A DNA stretch of 64,000 bases from Agrocybe praecox (taxonomy: Eukaryota; Basidiomycota; Agaricomycetes; Agaricales; Agrocybaceae), in the NCBI GenBank assembly GCA_964017145.1, contig OZ024846.1, positions 1,054,001 through 1,118,000 of the forward strand, read 5' to 3'. A program made the position numbers and the translations under genes. A model generated the notes under the pieces. The model worked only from the letters and a program-made list of their open reading frames with translations, was not told the DNA's origin and made no database searches. Within the stretch, counting starts at the first letter, position 1, and the number at the start of each line of letters is the position of its first letter. Below are positions 47,661 through 59,576 of the stretch, piece by piece.

Positions 47661-48607
47661 GACCCGCTCTATGGTGCACTATGTCAGCCAGCGTATACTA
47701 AGCGCCGGACGTGGACGGAGTCCCAGTTACCCAACTGAATCACACCGTTTCAAATGGTCGTGCGGCGTCTCTCTTTCTCTCTCTCTCTTTCTTTATTTTT
47801 ATTGCAAGCGGACTGGCCTGAGGGGTCGGGTTTGTATAAGAAATGTATCGCCGTTTTAGATTATCGGAAATGAGAGCGCGAGCGAGCGCTTAATCACCCG
47901 CCTGGGTCTTAGGAGTCCTTGGCCAGCCTTTTTAGTATTACCGTGTATGTAACTGATGGAGATGCAGATGTCGGATGATTGATGTCGATGAGGATCCGAC
48001 CTGAATGAGGATGAGGATGACCGGGATACTTATCACCACCACATGCTCATGCATCCTCGTGTGGATCCCAATATAGAAGTTCAGATCCTGCAGCTGGATC
48101 CGAGACGACTTCGAGATAGTTATCGTCATATGTTATGTATGTATGTATGTAAGATTGGTACCAGTTGTTGTCATTAAGCGCGGCAAGCAGTACACCCCGA
48201 AGTCCCCCCTTGATCAGTAACAATGACTTCCCGAACCCGAAGGAGATTGCTTACTTGGTATTTACGTAGCTATGTACATCGGAGTCGGAGTGTTCGAGTA
48301 CCTCCTCTATGTAGCCTGGGGTTTTGATTGCTAAATAAATTCGATGTGATATTAGTGGTCCTCGCTGGCTGAGTGATGCAGTGTTCAATCCGAGCATCGA
48401 CGAGGAGGGGAAGTGGGAAGAGGAGTTCTGATTGGATTTTAATGTGGTATCAGACGGTTGTGCTAAATTTAGATTTTGGATCAAAGTTCCGTTTGCGATT
48501 TCTTTTCTTTTCTTTTCTAGACTCCTCTCCCTCTCATTTTTGTTTTTCTCACTTCACTCGCTCGCTCGTTCGCTTACTCTGATCAAGCGTACTTTAATTG
48601 CTACTGC

Positions 48608-48641
<34 letters not shown>
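48608..48641. repeat. (GAT)11 microsatellite
   Basis: Eleven uninterrupted trinucleotide units, outside any gene I can support. Confidence 0.9.
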
Positions 48642-49906
48642 CGGAATCATCATGTCACTCATCCCCTATTTTATTTTATCCCTGATTCTGGACTCTAGCG
48701 ATTGCGAGAGGTGATTAATATTTTTTTGATACGTGATGTTTGATGTTACAATTCACGCGGGTGACGGGGAGGATGGTATGGAAATGTGTGTACGTGAGTA
48801 GGGCTTACTTGCAGGGCAGACGCCGGACGGATGGTGCGTACGGATGGACGGAATGGGAAAGTTGAAAGGGTAAATTTATTTTTAAGAGTTGATGAAGGGA
48901 ATTCGGAGTCGGGTGAGAGGGTAAGGTAAGGTGAGGATGGACGGACGAAAGTCCGTACGTCATGAGTCACCTCCGTCAGTCAGGCAGTCGGTCAATTGGC
49001 GGTCAATCAGTCAATCAGGGTTAATTATGGCCGGGCCAGGTTCTGCTGAGTACGCGCTACGCCGTACGGGGAGTGGGATTCGAAAGCCCATGGGAGCGCA
49101 CCAGGTTGTCGGGCGTCCGAAGGTGTCCTGTGTGGGCAGGAACGGGTTATGTTATTGTTGTGGGTACTCTATGTACTATATCTTGTGTCGTAAGATCGTA
49201 TCTATAGCTATAGATATAGAATCGATATGTAAGTAGATAGAGGGCGTGTAATGATGATTAACCGTCGGGTAAGGGTGCTTGTAATTGAGTTTGCTGTGCA
49301 ACCTGTACACTGCAGCAACCCTGGGAGTGCACTGCACTGCACGCAGGGCCCAGGGGATTCCGAAGTTGAGGCTTATCGATTCGGTCGTCTGTCCGATGGA
49401 GGCAGTCTTTTCTTCCTTTGGAGTCTTGGAGTTGGCGGGACCCGGAAGGTTGGCGAGAGCGCTGACTATTTTGCTTATTTGCTTGCTTATTGTGATATTA
49501 ATGTAGGAAGTATCTTATTCTGTTCCCCCTGATGCGAATGATGATTTCCGCTTTTCCCGGCTCGGTTGGGGGCAAGGGGTGGCATTTATTTATTTACTTA
49601 AGGCAAGGGAGCGGCCAGGGCGGTAGGGTGCGAGGATAGAGAGTGGGGTACGCATGTGGGCCGTCGATGATCTTGTTTGTCAGGTGAGATCTAGTAAGGA
49701 TCTTGAGGTTGTGGGAAAACATGAGGAAGTAGCGAGGGATCACCCGATTGATACTCCGCTCTTGGCGAGATCCAACCCAGCCCGTCCGTCCTCCTCCTCT
49801 TCCTCATCCCTCACCACTCGAGAAGAAAAAGACAAGAAGGAAGAGGAAGAGAAGGAGATCCATCGACATCGGGTGATACACACTTTGATCTCAAAGATCC
49901 AAACTC

Positions 49907-52900
49907 ATGACTTCCGCTCACCAACATCATACAACCACCAGATATCCACCGACAAGAGATGATTTTCGATTGCCTCCTCTCAAGGACCTCAACTTTTATC
50001 GTCCACAAACAGGCCCAGCCCCTCCAGCACCAGAAACTACTCAGCAACAGGAATATCGACAGCCTCCAATATGGCGTGATACAAAACTAGACTCAAAACA
50101 TGAAAACGGAGGTTATGGTCACCCCATTGCTCCTCCTCCTGTTCCACCTCCAGCCACCGTAAACTCTCTCCGCAACGAGGACATCACCCCCAATTCCTCA
50201 CCTGTCCTACAAACAAATAAAAGGCCAAGGATTGCCTCGAGCTCGGCCGTAGCACGAGATGTTCGAAACGTAAGCTTTGTAATATTTTTTTTATTCTCTC
50301 TCTAAAATCTTTTTGTAGCCATCATACCCAACGCAGTATTATGCTGCACCGGCATCGCAGGCCCCGCCACAGGCCAATCCATATCGACAGGTACCCTCGG
50401 GATTACCAAGCCATGCCGCACCACAGCAAGCAGGCACAGGCCCACCTGCCCATGACCAACAGCAGCAGCAGCAGCAGATGCATCATCATCCGATACCCCA
50501 AGGATATGGGCCTCCGTACCAATATTTGCAACAACAACAGCAGCAGCAGCAGCAGCAGCGTCCACCACCGGTGATGCATCAACAGCAGCAACATCCGCCA
50601 CCGCCGCAACAGCCTACTCACTTAAACAATGCTAACCCATATCCGTCCCCTGTCCCGCCTTCTTCTGCACCCCCTCCCCCTCCTCCTGCTCAAAGCCCAT
50701 GGAGCCAACACCAGAATCATCAACAACCCCATCAGCAACATCCTCAACACCAACAGCAGCACCAACCACCCCCGCCTGCTCAACAACAACAGCAGCAGCA
50801 TCATTCACATCACCCTCCGCCTCCTCAGGCTTCTCAACACCAGGCGCAACCACCTCAACAACAACAGCAACAGCAACAGCAACAGCAACACGTCCAGCAG
50901 CACCAGCAGCAGGCCCCTACGCATGTACCTTCGCATTCACATTCGCATTCGCACTCCCATCATCCCCATCCGCAACAACAGCAGCAGCCGGCACCACAAC
51001 CGATAACGGCCCAGTCGTACGTGGTACCGCATCATGTGCAACATCAGGCCGCGCCTCAGCAGCAGCACCAGGCGCCCCCTCCGCCCCCGCCCCAGCAGCA
51101 GCAACAACAACAACAGCACCAACAGGCAGCACCTCAACAACAACAGCACGCCTCTACGACGCATCATCACCATCAACAGATACCTCAACCACCACCTTCT
51201 TCGGCGCCCCAACAGCACCATTCTCAGCATCCTCAGCATAATCAACATCCCCAGCAACAACAACAACAACAGGCGCAGGCACAAGCGCACCCGCCGCATC
51301 ATTTCCAGCAGCAACAGCAACACCACCATCAGGCACAACAACAACAACAACAGCAGCAACAACACCAGTCGTTACACCAACAGCAGCACCAGACACACCA
51401 GGCGCAACATCAACACTCGCAGCAGACAGAGTTGCGGCCTACGACTGCTCCTGGTCCTGGGCCGCCGCCGACAACGACAACAACGGCGATCGTGCCTACG
51501 AATGTGAACGTTGGTATTGGTGGTGGTGTCGAGCAATCGACGACAGCGACAAGTGTAGGGGCTGGGAGGAGCGCGTATGGTGTTGGTGTTGGAGGTGCAG
51601 GAGGAGTAAGTATAGGAGGAGGGGTGGGTGTGGGTAATGTGGGAGGCGCAGGAGGGGTGAATGAGAGTGAACGGCCTGCGATTGCTGCTGCTTTGGCTGA
51701 GGTGTGTTTTTTTTTGATTTTTTAAAATTCTGTTTTTATGTTCGAAGGCCTCCATCTTTTTTTTCTCAATCTGTTTGTTTTATTCGATGTGATGTAATGC
51801 GATATTGACATAAACAAAAGATCCAGCAGCATTGTACGATCCTGCATTCGTTCGCTACGCGATATTGTACGTCCTCTCTCTCCTTCCTACTTTTTCTCGG
51901 CTGGATATCTTATGCATATATCCCATTCATCCTTTCCCTCTTCCTAAAAAAGCCCCGGACAACACCCCCAACGCAGGCCACCAACCCCGTCCGACAGAGG
52001 CAGAGCTCAAGGATATGGCTCAGCGCGCACAGCATGTCGTTAGGCTAGTGGAGGATTTGAGGAGGTTGAGTGCGTTGCCTTCTTCGGGGGCGGGGGCGAG
52101 CGAGGTTCCGCAGGCGTATCAGCAGCCGCAGCAGCATGGTCATTATCAGCAGCAACAGCAACAACAGCAAAGAACGACTTTGGGAATGGAGCCTATGCAG
52201 ACGGACTCGCATCATGGGCATGGACATGGGCATTCGGGGTCTTATCAGCACTCGCCGCCTGTGCCGAATGCTATGGTGGGTGTTGAGGATGCTGTTGGGA
52301 GTGGGAGCGGGAGTGGTACTGGGGGAGGTGTTGTGAGTAATGGTGGGGGCAGGCCACCGAAGAGGCCTTGGGAGGATATTTCGCAGGATGTTGGGGGTGC
52401 GGGTGTACAGGCACAGGCACAGGCGCATCATCAGAGTACGTTCTCTGCTGTTGTTGAGGTTCGTGTTTTTTCTTTCTTTTTTTCCGTGTTTTTTTTTGGG
52501 ACGTAACAAAACTGACTCGCTTGTAGTACCCATCTGGAACGTCCGGTTCACCGAACAGCGCTGCCGGTGGTGGGGATATCAAGCCTTTGACATCTTCATC
52601 GTCATCTTCGCAACACCAACAAAACCACCAAACGCAAACGCAGCATCAAAATCAAAATCAGAATCAAAACCCACAAACGACAGCGGAACAAGATATGGAA
52701 CTCATACGCACGAAACGGGCCACGACGACTGCTGCTGCTGCTGCTGCGAATGGGGCTGGTGGGTTGGGTGGTGTTGGGGGTGGAGGTGGTGCGGGCGGGG
52801 TGGGTGGAGGAGGAGGGGCGGGGCAGAAGAGTAAATATCGGAAGAGGAGTGTGAGTCTGTTTTGTCCTTTTTTGGGGGTCTTGGATTGGATTGGATGTGT

Positions 52901-53981
52901 CTTTGTCTTTGTCGTTGTCTGCACTCTGATGAGGAGGTGCTGGTTGGCTGGTTGTGGTTGTGGAGGCAAACAGACAGACTAGTTGAGACGAGACGAGACA
53001 AGACAAGATACCATACGAAAAGAGACCCATCAAGTCGTCGAAAGCTGATCTCTTATTTCCGCGTCTTGTTTTGTATACACAGCGGGCTACACCCCCGGGG
53101 AAATGCCATTCGTGCAATATTCGAGAGACACCGGAGTGGAGGCGCGGACCAGATGGGGCGAGGACGTTGTGTAATGCTTGTGGATTGCGTGAGTGGTTTT
53201 TCTTTTCTTTTGTTTTTCTTCTTCTCCATCCCTTTTCATCCGATCGCTGTACTGTGAGCTTGTACTTGTTATATGCACACATATACGCCCGTTCTTTCTT
53301 TTCATACGCTTGTTGGGATGGTTTTGTTCATGACTTTTTCCTTTTCCTTCCCCCTTGCTAGATTATGCCAAGCTGGTACGCAAAAAGGACAAGAACGCAG
53401 CGAACGGAGAGACGGTCGCGATTGATATGGATACTCTGAGAGCCTCGGCACGCGCAGCGGAGGTCGCAGCGGATAAGGCTGCACGAGGATCGACGAAACC
53501 TTCATCTTCGGCTTCTCAGCAGCAGAGGTCGCATGGGACGGGAGATAACGGCAATAATAATACTAATGGGAGTACGGCGTCGCCTGGGGATGTGAAGCCA
53601 CCGTTGTTGCCCCAGCAGTATCATCAGACGACGTTCCAGTTGGCGAGTCTGGTTACTACTAATACGCCTACGCCGATTGGGCAGAGTGCACACCAACAGC
53701 AGCAGGAGCAGGGGACGCCGTCGTCTTCTTCGTCGGCGGGGGTCACTCCTAGTGGTGCGGTGACGGGTGAGGGTGCTGGGAAGGGAGGAGGAGGACAGCA
53801 GCAGCATAATGGGACGAATAATGCTGGCAACGGCAACAGCAGTAGTAATATGCCTCCGCCGACGTCGATACCCCCTCAGCCGCCGTGGGTTACCCCGGTC
53901 ATACCGTCCTCAAGGCCGATCTATCCTGCGCCTGATCATTTGCAGCATCAGTCGTTTATGAGGGGTGGTGCATCGCGGTGA
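49907..53981 (+). CDS. GATA-type zinc-finger transcription factor with Gln/His-rich tracts
   Basis: Seven exons fit in phase: 49907-50269, 50319-51701, 51821-51866, 51953 (or 51977)-52458, 52527-52850, 53083-53188, 53362-53981 (TGA). The N-terminus is [15 protein letters not shown]. Exon 2 is a very long Gln/His/Pro region ending in Gly/Val runs. Exons 3-4 give a helical segment ([20 protein letters not shown]). A basic KSKYRKRS precedes the GATA finger [39 protein letters not shown], spacing C-x2-C-x18-C-x2-C, the type seen in WC-2-like fungal factors. An intron splits the finger after CGL. No PAS domain is seen, so it is probably not the WC-2 orthologue. It should be a nuclear, sequence-specific DNA-binding protein; the tail is Gly/Ser/Pro/Gln-rich. 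Overall about 1,100 aa. Confidence 0.85.
50457..51425 (+). repeat. Glutamine-coding CAG/CAA arrays within the GATA factor
   Basis: Several runs of 5-11 Gln codons, mixed CAG and CAA, alternate with Pro- and His-rich segments; one His/Ser array ([13 protein letters not shown]) lies near 50935-50970. Mixed codons suggest selection or age rather than pure slippage. The long open frames on other strands here are by-products of this composition. Confidence 0.85.
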
Positions 53982-56900
53982 TCTTTTGAGGTGTGGGGTG
54001 TTGTGGTTGTGTTTCTTTTCGTTGTTGTATTGGGTCGTTGGTCTTTTATTTTTCTTTATCATCTTCGTCGTCGTACCATCTTCGTCATCGTCATCATCAT
54101 CTCTCTCTACCTATTATTGCTACTTATACGCTTCGTTCTTCGTTTCGCTACATCATCCTTTCGATCGTTCTGCCCTCCTATCTCTACCCCCTTTATCCAC
54201 TCACATCACCGTCTGTGTCTGCGTCGTTGCTTGCGTTCCATTTACTTACTTACTTAACACCTAACTCGTGCTCGTGTTTTGTCATACATACTTACTTGCT
54301 TGTTTACTTACTTACTATCATGTTTGGTTTTTCCCTTCTTTTTCGGCTTTACATACATACATACATACACGTTTGTTTTTTTCGTGGCCTCGTGGCTCGT
54401 ATCTCTTATCTCGTATCCATACTCTGTGTTCTGTGTCATCTTTCGAACTCTGTCCTTAGCATCCACCTCTACTCGCTTTCGTGTCCATACTCTACGCAAT
54501 ACGGGAGTCTGATATCTCTTCGTCGTCGCCGTCATCGTTATCGTTATTTTTGTCATGAAAATCGTTATTACCACTACCACCACCATTGGCTCTGTCTTTA
54601 TTCATTTCATTTGTTAGGTACATAAACCGCATAGTACATACGCATATTTCTGTTTCTCTTCGATCCTCCTTGCTCTCATCTTCCTCTTCGTTCCCTCCGT
54701 GTTTTCACTCGTAATTATACTTCACACCCACAAAATATTGTACTTACTTATCCCATTCTGTTCCATTTTCCTTGAATTCTCTTCCCCTCCGTCCTTCTGG
54801 TCTTCTGGTTTGATCCGCTTTCGAACCTCTCAGTTTCACGTACATATTAAACAAAACAAAAAAACATTCATCGTTCGTGTAAAGCATAAGGATCTTCTGT
54901 AGTTTTTTATATCAAATAATTAATTTAATTAATTGGTCTGCGTAAGTGGTGATTGTACTGATTCCATGCTGAAAAAAAAAGAATCCTTCAAAATCTAGTG
55001 TGGCGTTACGTACGTCTTCTTTTTCTTTATTTTTTTTTCTTCCTCTTTCCATCTACCTTCTCGCACCGTGGGACGTCCCCTTCTCACAAATAATTTCACA
55101 AAAAAGGAGAAAGAAATTAATGCCCTATTCGAAGATCTGGGTTCATTAGAACTTAGGTGAATGAATCCCAATGAAGAGTCCATGGAATTGGAAGCATGAC
55201 GTATACGTACATACATTTTACGACATGCCAGTGATGCTAGAGCATTATCTCCTATCTCATTATCATTATGTTGTTAGTGTTGTTATCGAATCTCAATTCT
55301 CTCTCAGCCTTCGGAGAAGTCGAGTTAGTACTGATCTGTAAATCATTGAGCCGTAGCGTACGTACATAATACATGTGTTCGGCATTCAAGGTTTAACCTG
55401 CAGACCGAGCGGCCAATACCCCGGGTTGAGATTGAAGCTGAAGATTTAACGTTTTGACCTGTTTGAAAACAAGCGTTTATGGACGCCGGCTTTTTTTGCG
55501 TGTTTGAAAGTATGTGCGTATGTTGATTATTTAGCAGTAGATGCAGATGCAGATCTCACGGTGAATAAAAGTATGTATGATGATATTTATCACAGATATG
55601 ACCCGGTATGTCATAGACCTGGACATGGACGCATAGCCGTATCTCTGTATCTCAGCACTAAAAATAACAGCTTCACATACCCACACACGGACTTCTCTCG
55701 ACTTTTGAGTCTCTCAGGATTATTGATTGAATTGAATTGGCTCATTGAATCGGGGGATGAACACGAGCCATGTGATATGATATGATACGATATATACGAT
55801 AATAATGAGATGAGATGACTGATATGTTGGTGTGTGGGACTTAAGCTTAAGGGAGTATCGATATAGTACTGTTAAGTATCGTAGATCTCGTGGGCCGTCA
55901 CCAGACGTTCCTTCCTTTCCTTTTCTAAGTTCCTTTCCCGAGTTCCCCTTCGAATCGTGAGCCTGGTCCTTCCTTTGTTGGTCCCTTCCCTCGGTTTTCT
56001 AAATAAACATTCTGGATACACATACATACAGATATAGATCTGATTATGAATCATGGTATCCCGGAACCCCGATACTAACTCGAAGTTATCTAGGTCCTCA
56101 CCGTCGTCATCGTCATCCACGAGAGACTAGAGTCGAGACTAGGCAGAAAGGAAAGGAAAAACAATTACCTGATTAGTATGTAGGATGCGCGATACGCGAA
56201 CCCTCGATGGGTTACTTACATAGTACTTACTCACCTCTCAATATGGTTCTTTTCTAGATAGGTTTCTTGCCTTTTTAAGCCTCCGTCCCAGTCCCTGTCT
56301 CGATTGAGCAGATGATGATGATCGATATTATAGTGCCAGGGTAAGCTGGTAAGCTAGTAAGATCGCCGGATATGCCTTTATCGGCATCGTATCATCGGAT
56401 CGGCATCGCTGCTCACGCGACGCGGGATGATCGATGATATTGATGGATCGATCAGGACGACTCGGGAGGGTCAGGGGGGACACGACTCGGATGGGGTAGC
56501 GGGGCTGTTATCCTGCTATGGGCGTTTGTGTTTATGTTTACGTTGAATCAAATGAGGTAAAGGTAAACAGCTATGTACGATGGGCAATGTTAATCTTGGC
56601 TCAATGCCAATATACTAGGTTCGTCAGGACTCAAGTTGGGGTGGAACTGACTCGAGGAAGACAGAGTCAGCTAAGAAGAAGGATGGCCCAGGACTGTACA
56701 TTACATGCATAAATCATGCACAAGTACCCACGTATGTGTCTAACTTGATTATGATTATACTTACTCCCGATATCATGATCCATTGACACTGAAATTTAGC
56801 TTGACGCTTGAAGCTGTGCGTTTGGACTCTGTGTACCGTACGTACAAACCGAAAGTGCATAACAGTAAGATAAGTTACTTACCCGTGTCAATCGGATCGA

Positions 56901-57168
56901 CAGAGTAGCCATCGTCGTCAATTGGTATTCACCAAGTGTTCGATGTTGCAACGTTCAGCAAGAACGATCATGATCACAGCCCTAACTCACTAGTCGCTGA
57001 CACGCTCAGACAGACATGATTGGCAACAAGATTCCGATTACACAGATATCATACAATCCCCTCCTAAAATATACATCCATACATACAAAATTTTCGAAAT
57101 AGCCCATCGCATACGCATTACGAAGGGCCTATTTGAGTATCAACCTCCTCATCCAACCCTTCTCAATC
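53982..57168. other. Gene-free stretch between GATA factor and dioxygenase
   Basis: No gene supported. The first 900 bp are pyrimidine-rich and likely include the 3' UTR of the GATA factor. The rest is a mix of AT-rich sequence and short repeats. Confidence 0.4.
54350..54368. repeat. (TACA)n microsatellite
   Basis: An array of TACA units in the 3' flank of the GATA factor; CTTA units occur nearby at about 54245-54258 and 54303-54314. Confidence 0.8.
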
Positions 57169-58846
57169 TCAATCATTGTACCCCCTCGTTTTAGCCGTCT
57201 TCGGCTTTGTGTTCAGTTCCACCTTAATGCCTTGCTGCTTCCAAATCTCAAGCTGTCGGTCCTTGGCTTCCTTGGCCGTCTCCTTTTCGTAGTCTTCGAC
57301 CGAAGTAGGTTTCTCGCCGTGCGGTGTGGCGCGCAGAGCGTGCCGCGTGGCTGGCCAGAAGTCAAAGGTGGCGGAATGGGTGACGACCTAGAGTGGTGTT
57401 GGTGATGAGTAAGTAGAAGAAAAGGAAGGAAAAGAAGAGGAAGAAGGGAAAGAGTGTATTCAATCAATGAAATTTATTTATGAAAAAAGAAGACAGAGCA
57501 GAGTAGACAGGAAGGAAGGGAGGAAGGGCGTGCTTACTCTATTGTCCCAGAGGGCGATCGAGTTGACCTCCCATTTGAAACGAACTTGGAAGTCGGGGTT
57601 TTCGCCAATTTGTCGGAAGAGGAACGTGAGGATGGCATCTGACTCTGCCTTTGGCACGCCTACAATGCGTCTGGTGAAGCCTATTCAAACAAGCAAAAAT
57701 AAGAAAAGAAAAATGAAGGGAAAGAAAAAGTTTGTTAGTTTAGGTGAACATGAACATCCGAGAAGCTGACCCGAGAGGACGAACCTGGGTTGACATAAAC
57801 GCTTTTCCATCCAGTTGCGGGGTGTACACGGACTACAGGGTGGATCGAATCGACTTCCTGTCGACGGACAGGCAAGCCAGCAGCCCTATTTCCATCAGCT
57901 TGCGCAGCGGCGCTGTGCACCGCAGACAGGCCTTCCAAGTAGGACTGGAACCCAGGGCTCAAGGAAGAGTACAGAGCGTACCCCGAGCTCCAGAGAGTGT
58001 CGCCTCCTACTTCGGGGCCGGTGATAACCTTGAGAGAAGTGACGCTGGGTGGTTGGAGTTCGTAGGATACATCGGAGTGCCAGAGCTCCAATTTGGAGAA
58101 AGCCGATGGATCAGGGCGCCGGCTTGCGTCGTTATAGACGACTATTTACATAAAAGAAAGAGAAGGGTTAGTTATTGAAGCTGAATGTGAATATGTAAAA
58201 AGTGAACGTACCGTGAACCTCCTCAAGCCCACTGCGAGGAATCGGGGTAGTAGCATGTTTGTGCAGAGGACCGAAATGACGAGCAAGATCAAGCTGTTCG
58301 TGAATATTGATTTCCTGATCACGGAAGACTGCGTTGCTCGTTAATCTCTTGATAGAAACAAGTTATGGAAAGATAGATTAATGACTCACAGACGACGCCA
58401 CGTTCACCAACGAGAAGTGCAAGCTCGTCCTTCTGGGTATCAGATAACTGCCTCAAGTCGATGCCTTCGATTTCGGTGCCGATCGCCGGTGTAAGATGCT
58501 TGACTTTGGTCGCAGCAGTGAAGAGAGAAGCTTTCGAAGAGTCTGCGTGTAAGCCACGCTCGACGACTTCGATCTCTTTCAAAGGCTCCCACGAGACGTT
58601 GGGGAAAGAAGGCTGGAGAAAGTCGATTGATTAATGAATGAGCTCAGAGCAAAAGAGAAAATCACAAATCTAGAAAGTCACCTTATAATCCGCATATTTG
58701 TATCCAGCGTCTTCTGCGGCATCGCCAGCAGGAGGCGAGTAAAAAGGGTTGAACACCTTTTCAGCAACAGCAGCGACAGTAGGTTTCACAGGGCCATTGT
58801 TCACTTCGCTAGCTTGATTTTTTTCGTTGGTAGCGACGGGTGCCAT
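57169..58846 (-). CDS. TauD/TfdA-family 2-oxoglutarate/Fe(II) dioxygenase
   Basis: Starts at ATG 58846-58844 (MAPVATNEKNQASEVNNGPV) and ends at the TGA 57171-57169, with several introns. Order: VFNPFYSPP, then VKHLTPAIGTEIEGIDLRQL (TauD N-terminal signature), FRDQEINIHEQLDLARHFGP, the iron-binding HxD in LELWHSDVSYE, VITGPEVGGDTLWSSGYALY, and the distal His and 2OG-binding Arg in DNRVVTHSATFDFWPATRHA followed by LRATPHG. All expected metal and co-substrate residues are present. The C-terminus is a charged helix (KEAKDRQLEIWKQQG). Such fungal enzymes hydroxylate taurine, other sulfonates or aryloxy acids for sulfur or carbon supply; the substrate here is unknown. One intron lies just before VVTH (about 57388-57540). 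It would act in the cytosol; no signal peptide. Confidence 0.88.
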
Positions 58847-59576
58847 GATGATAGAATGTAATAAGGAGAAATGATGATGACGATCCCAAAGTCAAAAATC
58901 GAGCCTGTTTATAAAGAAACACCATACCCATACCCGGGCTCTTGGTCATGGGTGCGTATAGAGGCTTTATTCTGGGTATGAGAATATTTACGATTGACTG
59001 ACGTGAAGTATCGCGAGGGGGGGTAGGAATTGCGCGATTGGTAACGTGATTTACCAGGATCTCATTTGTGATTCATAAATTCAAATTGGCCATTGTCCCC
59101 TTATCTATGACAGGAAAATGTTGCCTATTGTGCCATCGATGATTAGATGACACGAGCAGGTATTGCGTATATCTTCGAAAGAAAAGCAGTCAGTGGTACG
59201 AAGTGCCAATTTAATGAGAGAGATAAGTACGACAAATACATGGGATGGATAAGCCACGGCAAAACGGATTGAACATGATGGGGTTGTATTTATAGGACCG
59301 TGGATCTTCTCCACTGCGGAGAACGGGGAAATGACATGGCTGAACAGTCGAAATATTGCAGGGCGTATTGGTCGTCAATATCATTGTTGGGGCAGTGCTT
59401 GTTGACGTTCCTTTCATAAAATCCCGTTTGTATTGCTTCTGCCACAAGGCCCAATGTATGGCCACTGACAATTGGTGTCTACTCCTAAAAGGGTGAATAT
59501 TGTGCAAAGTTTTGAAAGAAGGATAGTCAGTAAAATAAAATGTTATATCTTGGGGAAAATATACTTGGACTTGAAT
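58847..59576. other. Intergenic stretch with a diverged copy of part of the next gene's 3' end
   Basis: About 65 bp at 59292-59360 resemble 59610-59680, in the 3' end of the RAD51-like gene (shared parts include CTGA-CAGTCGAAA and the GGACCGTGGA type phrase). On the minus strand both can read with the phrase FDCSA. It may be a small duplicated exon or an alternative last exon. Confidence 0.4.

Larger units (their letters stand above)
44630..49906. other. Long gene-poor region upstream of the GATA factor gene
   Basis: No gene supported on either strand. It is rich in short tandem repeats (TACG, GATA-like GATAGATAGATAG near 45975-45990, TATG near 48133, GAT near 48608) and contains one longer direct duplication (47319-47660). 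The stretch before 49907 probably holds the promoter and leader of the transcription factor. Long upstream regions are common for developmental regulators in fungi; that link is inference. Confidence 0.4.

Noticed and set aside
45900..49900. Possible CRISPR-like or regulatory arrays
   Set aside because: Only simple microsatellites and one two-unit repeat are present; there is no spacer structure, and the genome is fungal.
50300..51400. Several long open frames on the minus strand and other plus frames over the Gln tracts
   Set aside because: Poly-Leu, poly-Ala/Val and poly-Ser/Asn frames are direct by-products of CAG/CAA repeats in the real exon.
49907..53981. Naming the GATA factor WC-2
   Set aside because: The finger spacing fits, but no PAS domain is visible and the finger sequence ([14 protein letters not shown]) differs from the WC-2 type (SPEWRKGP).
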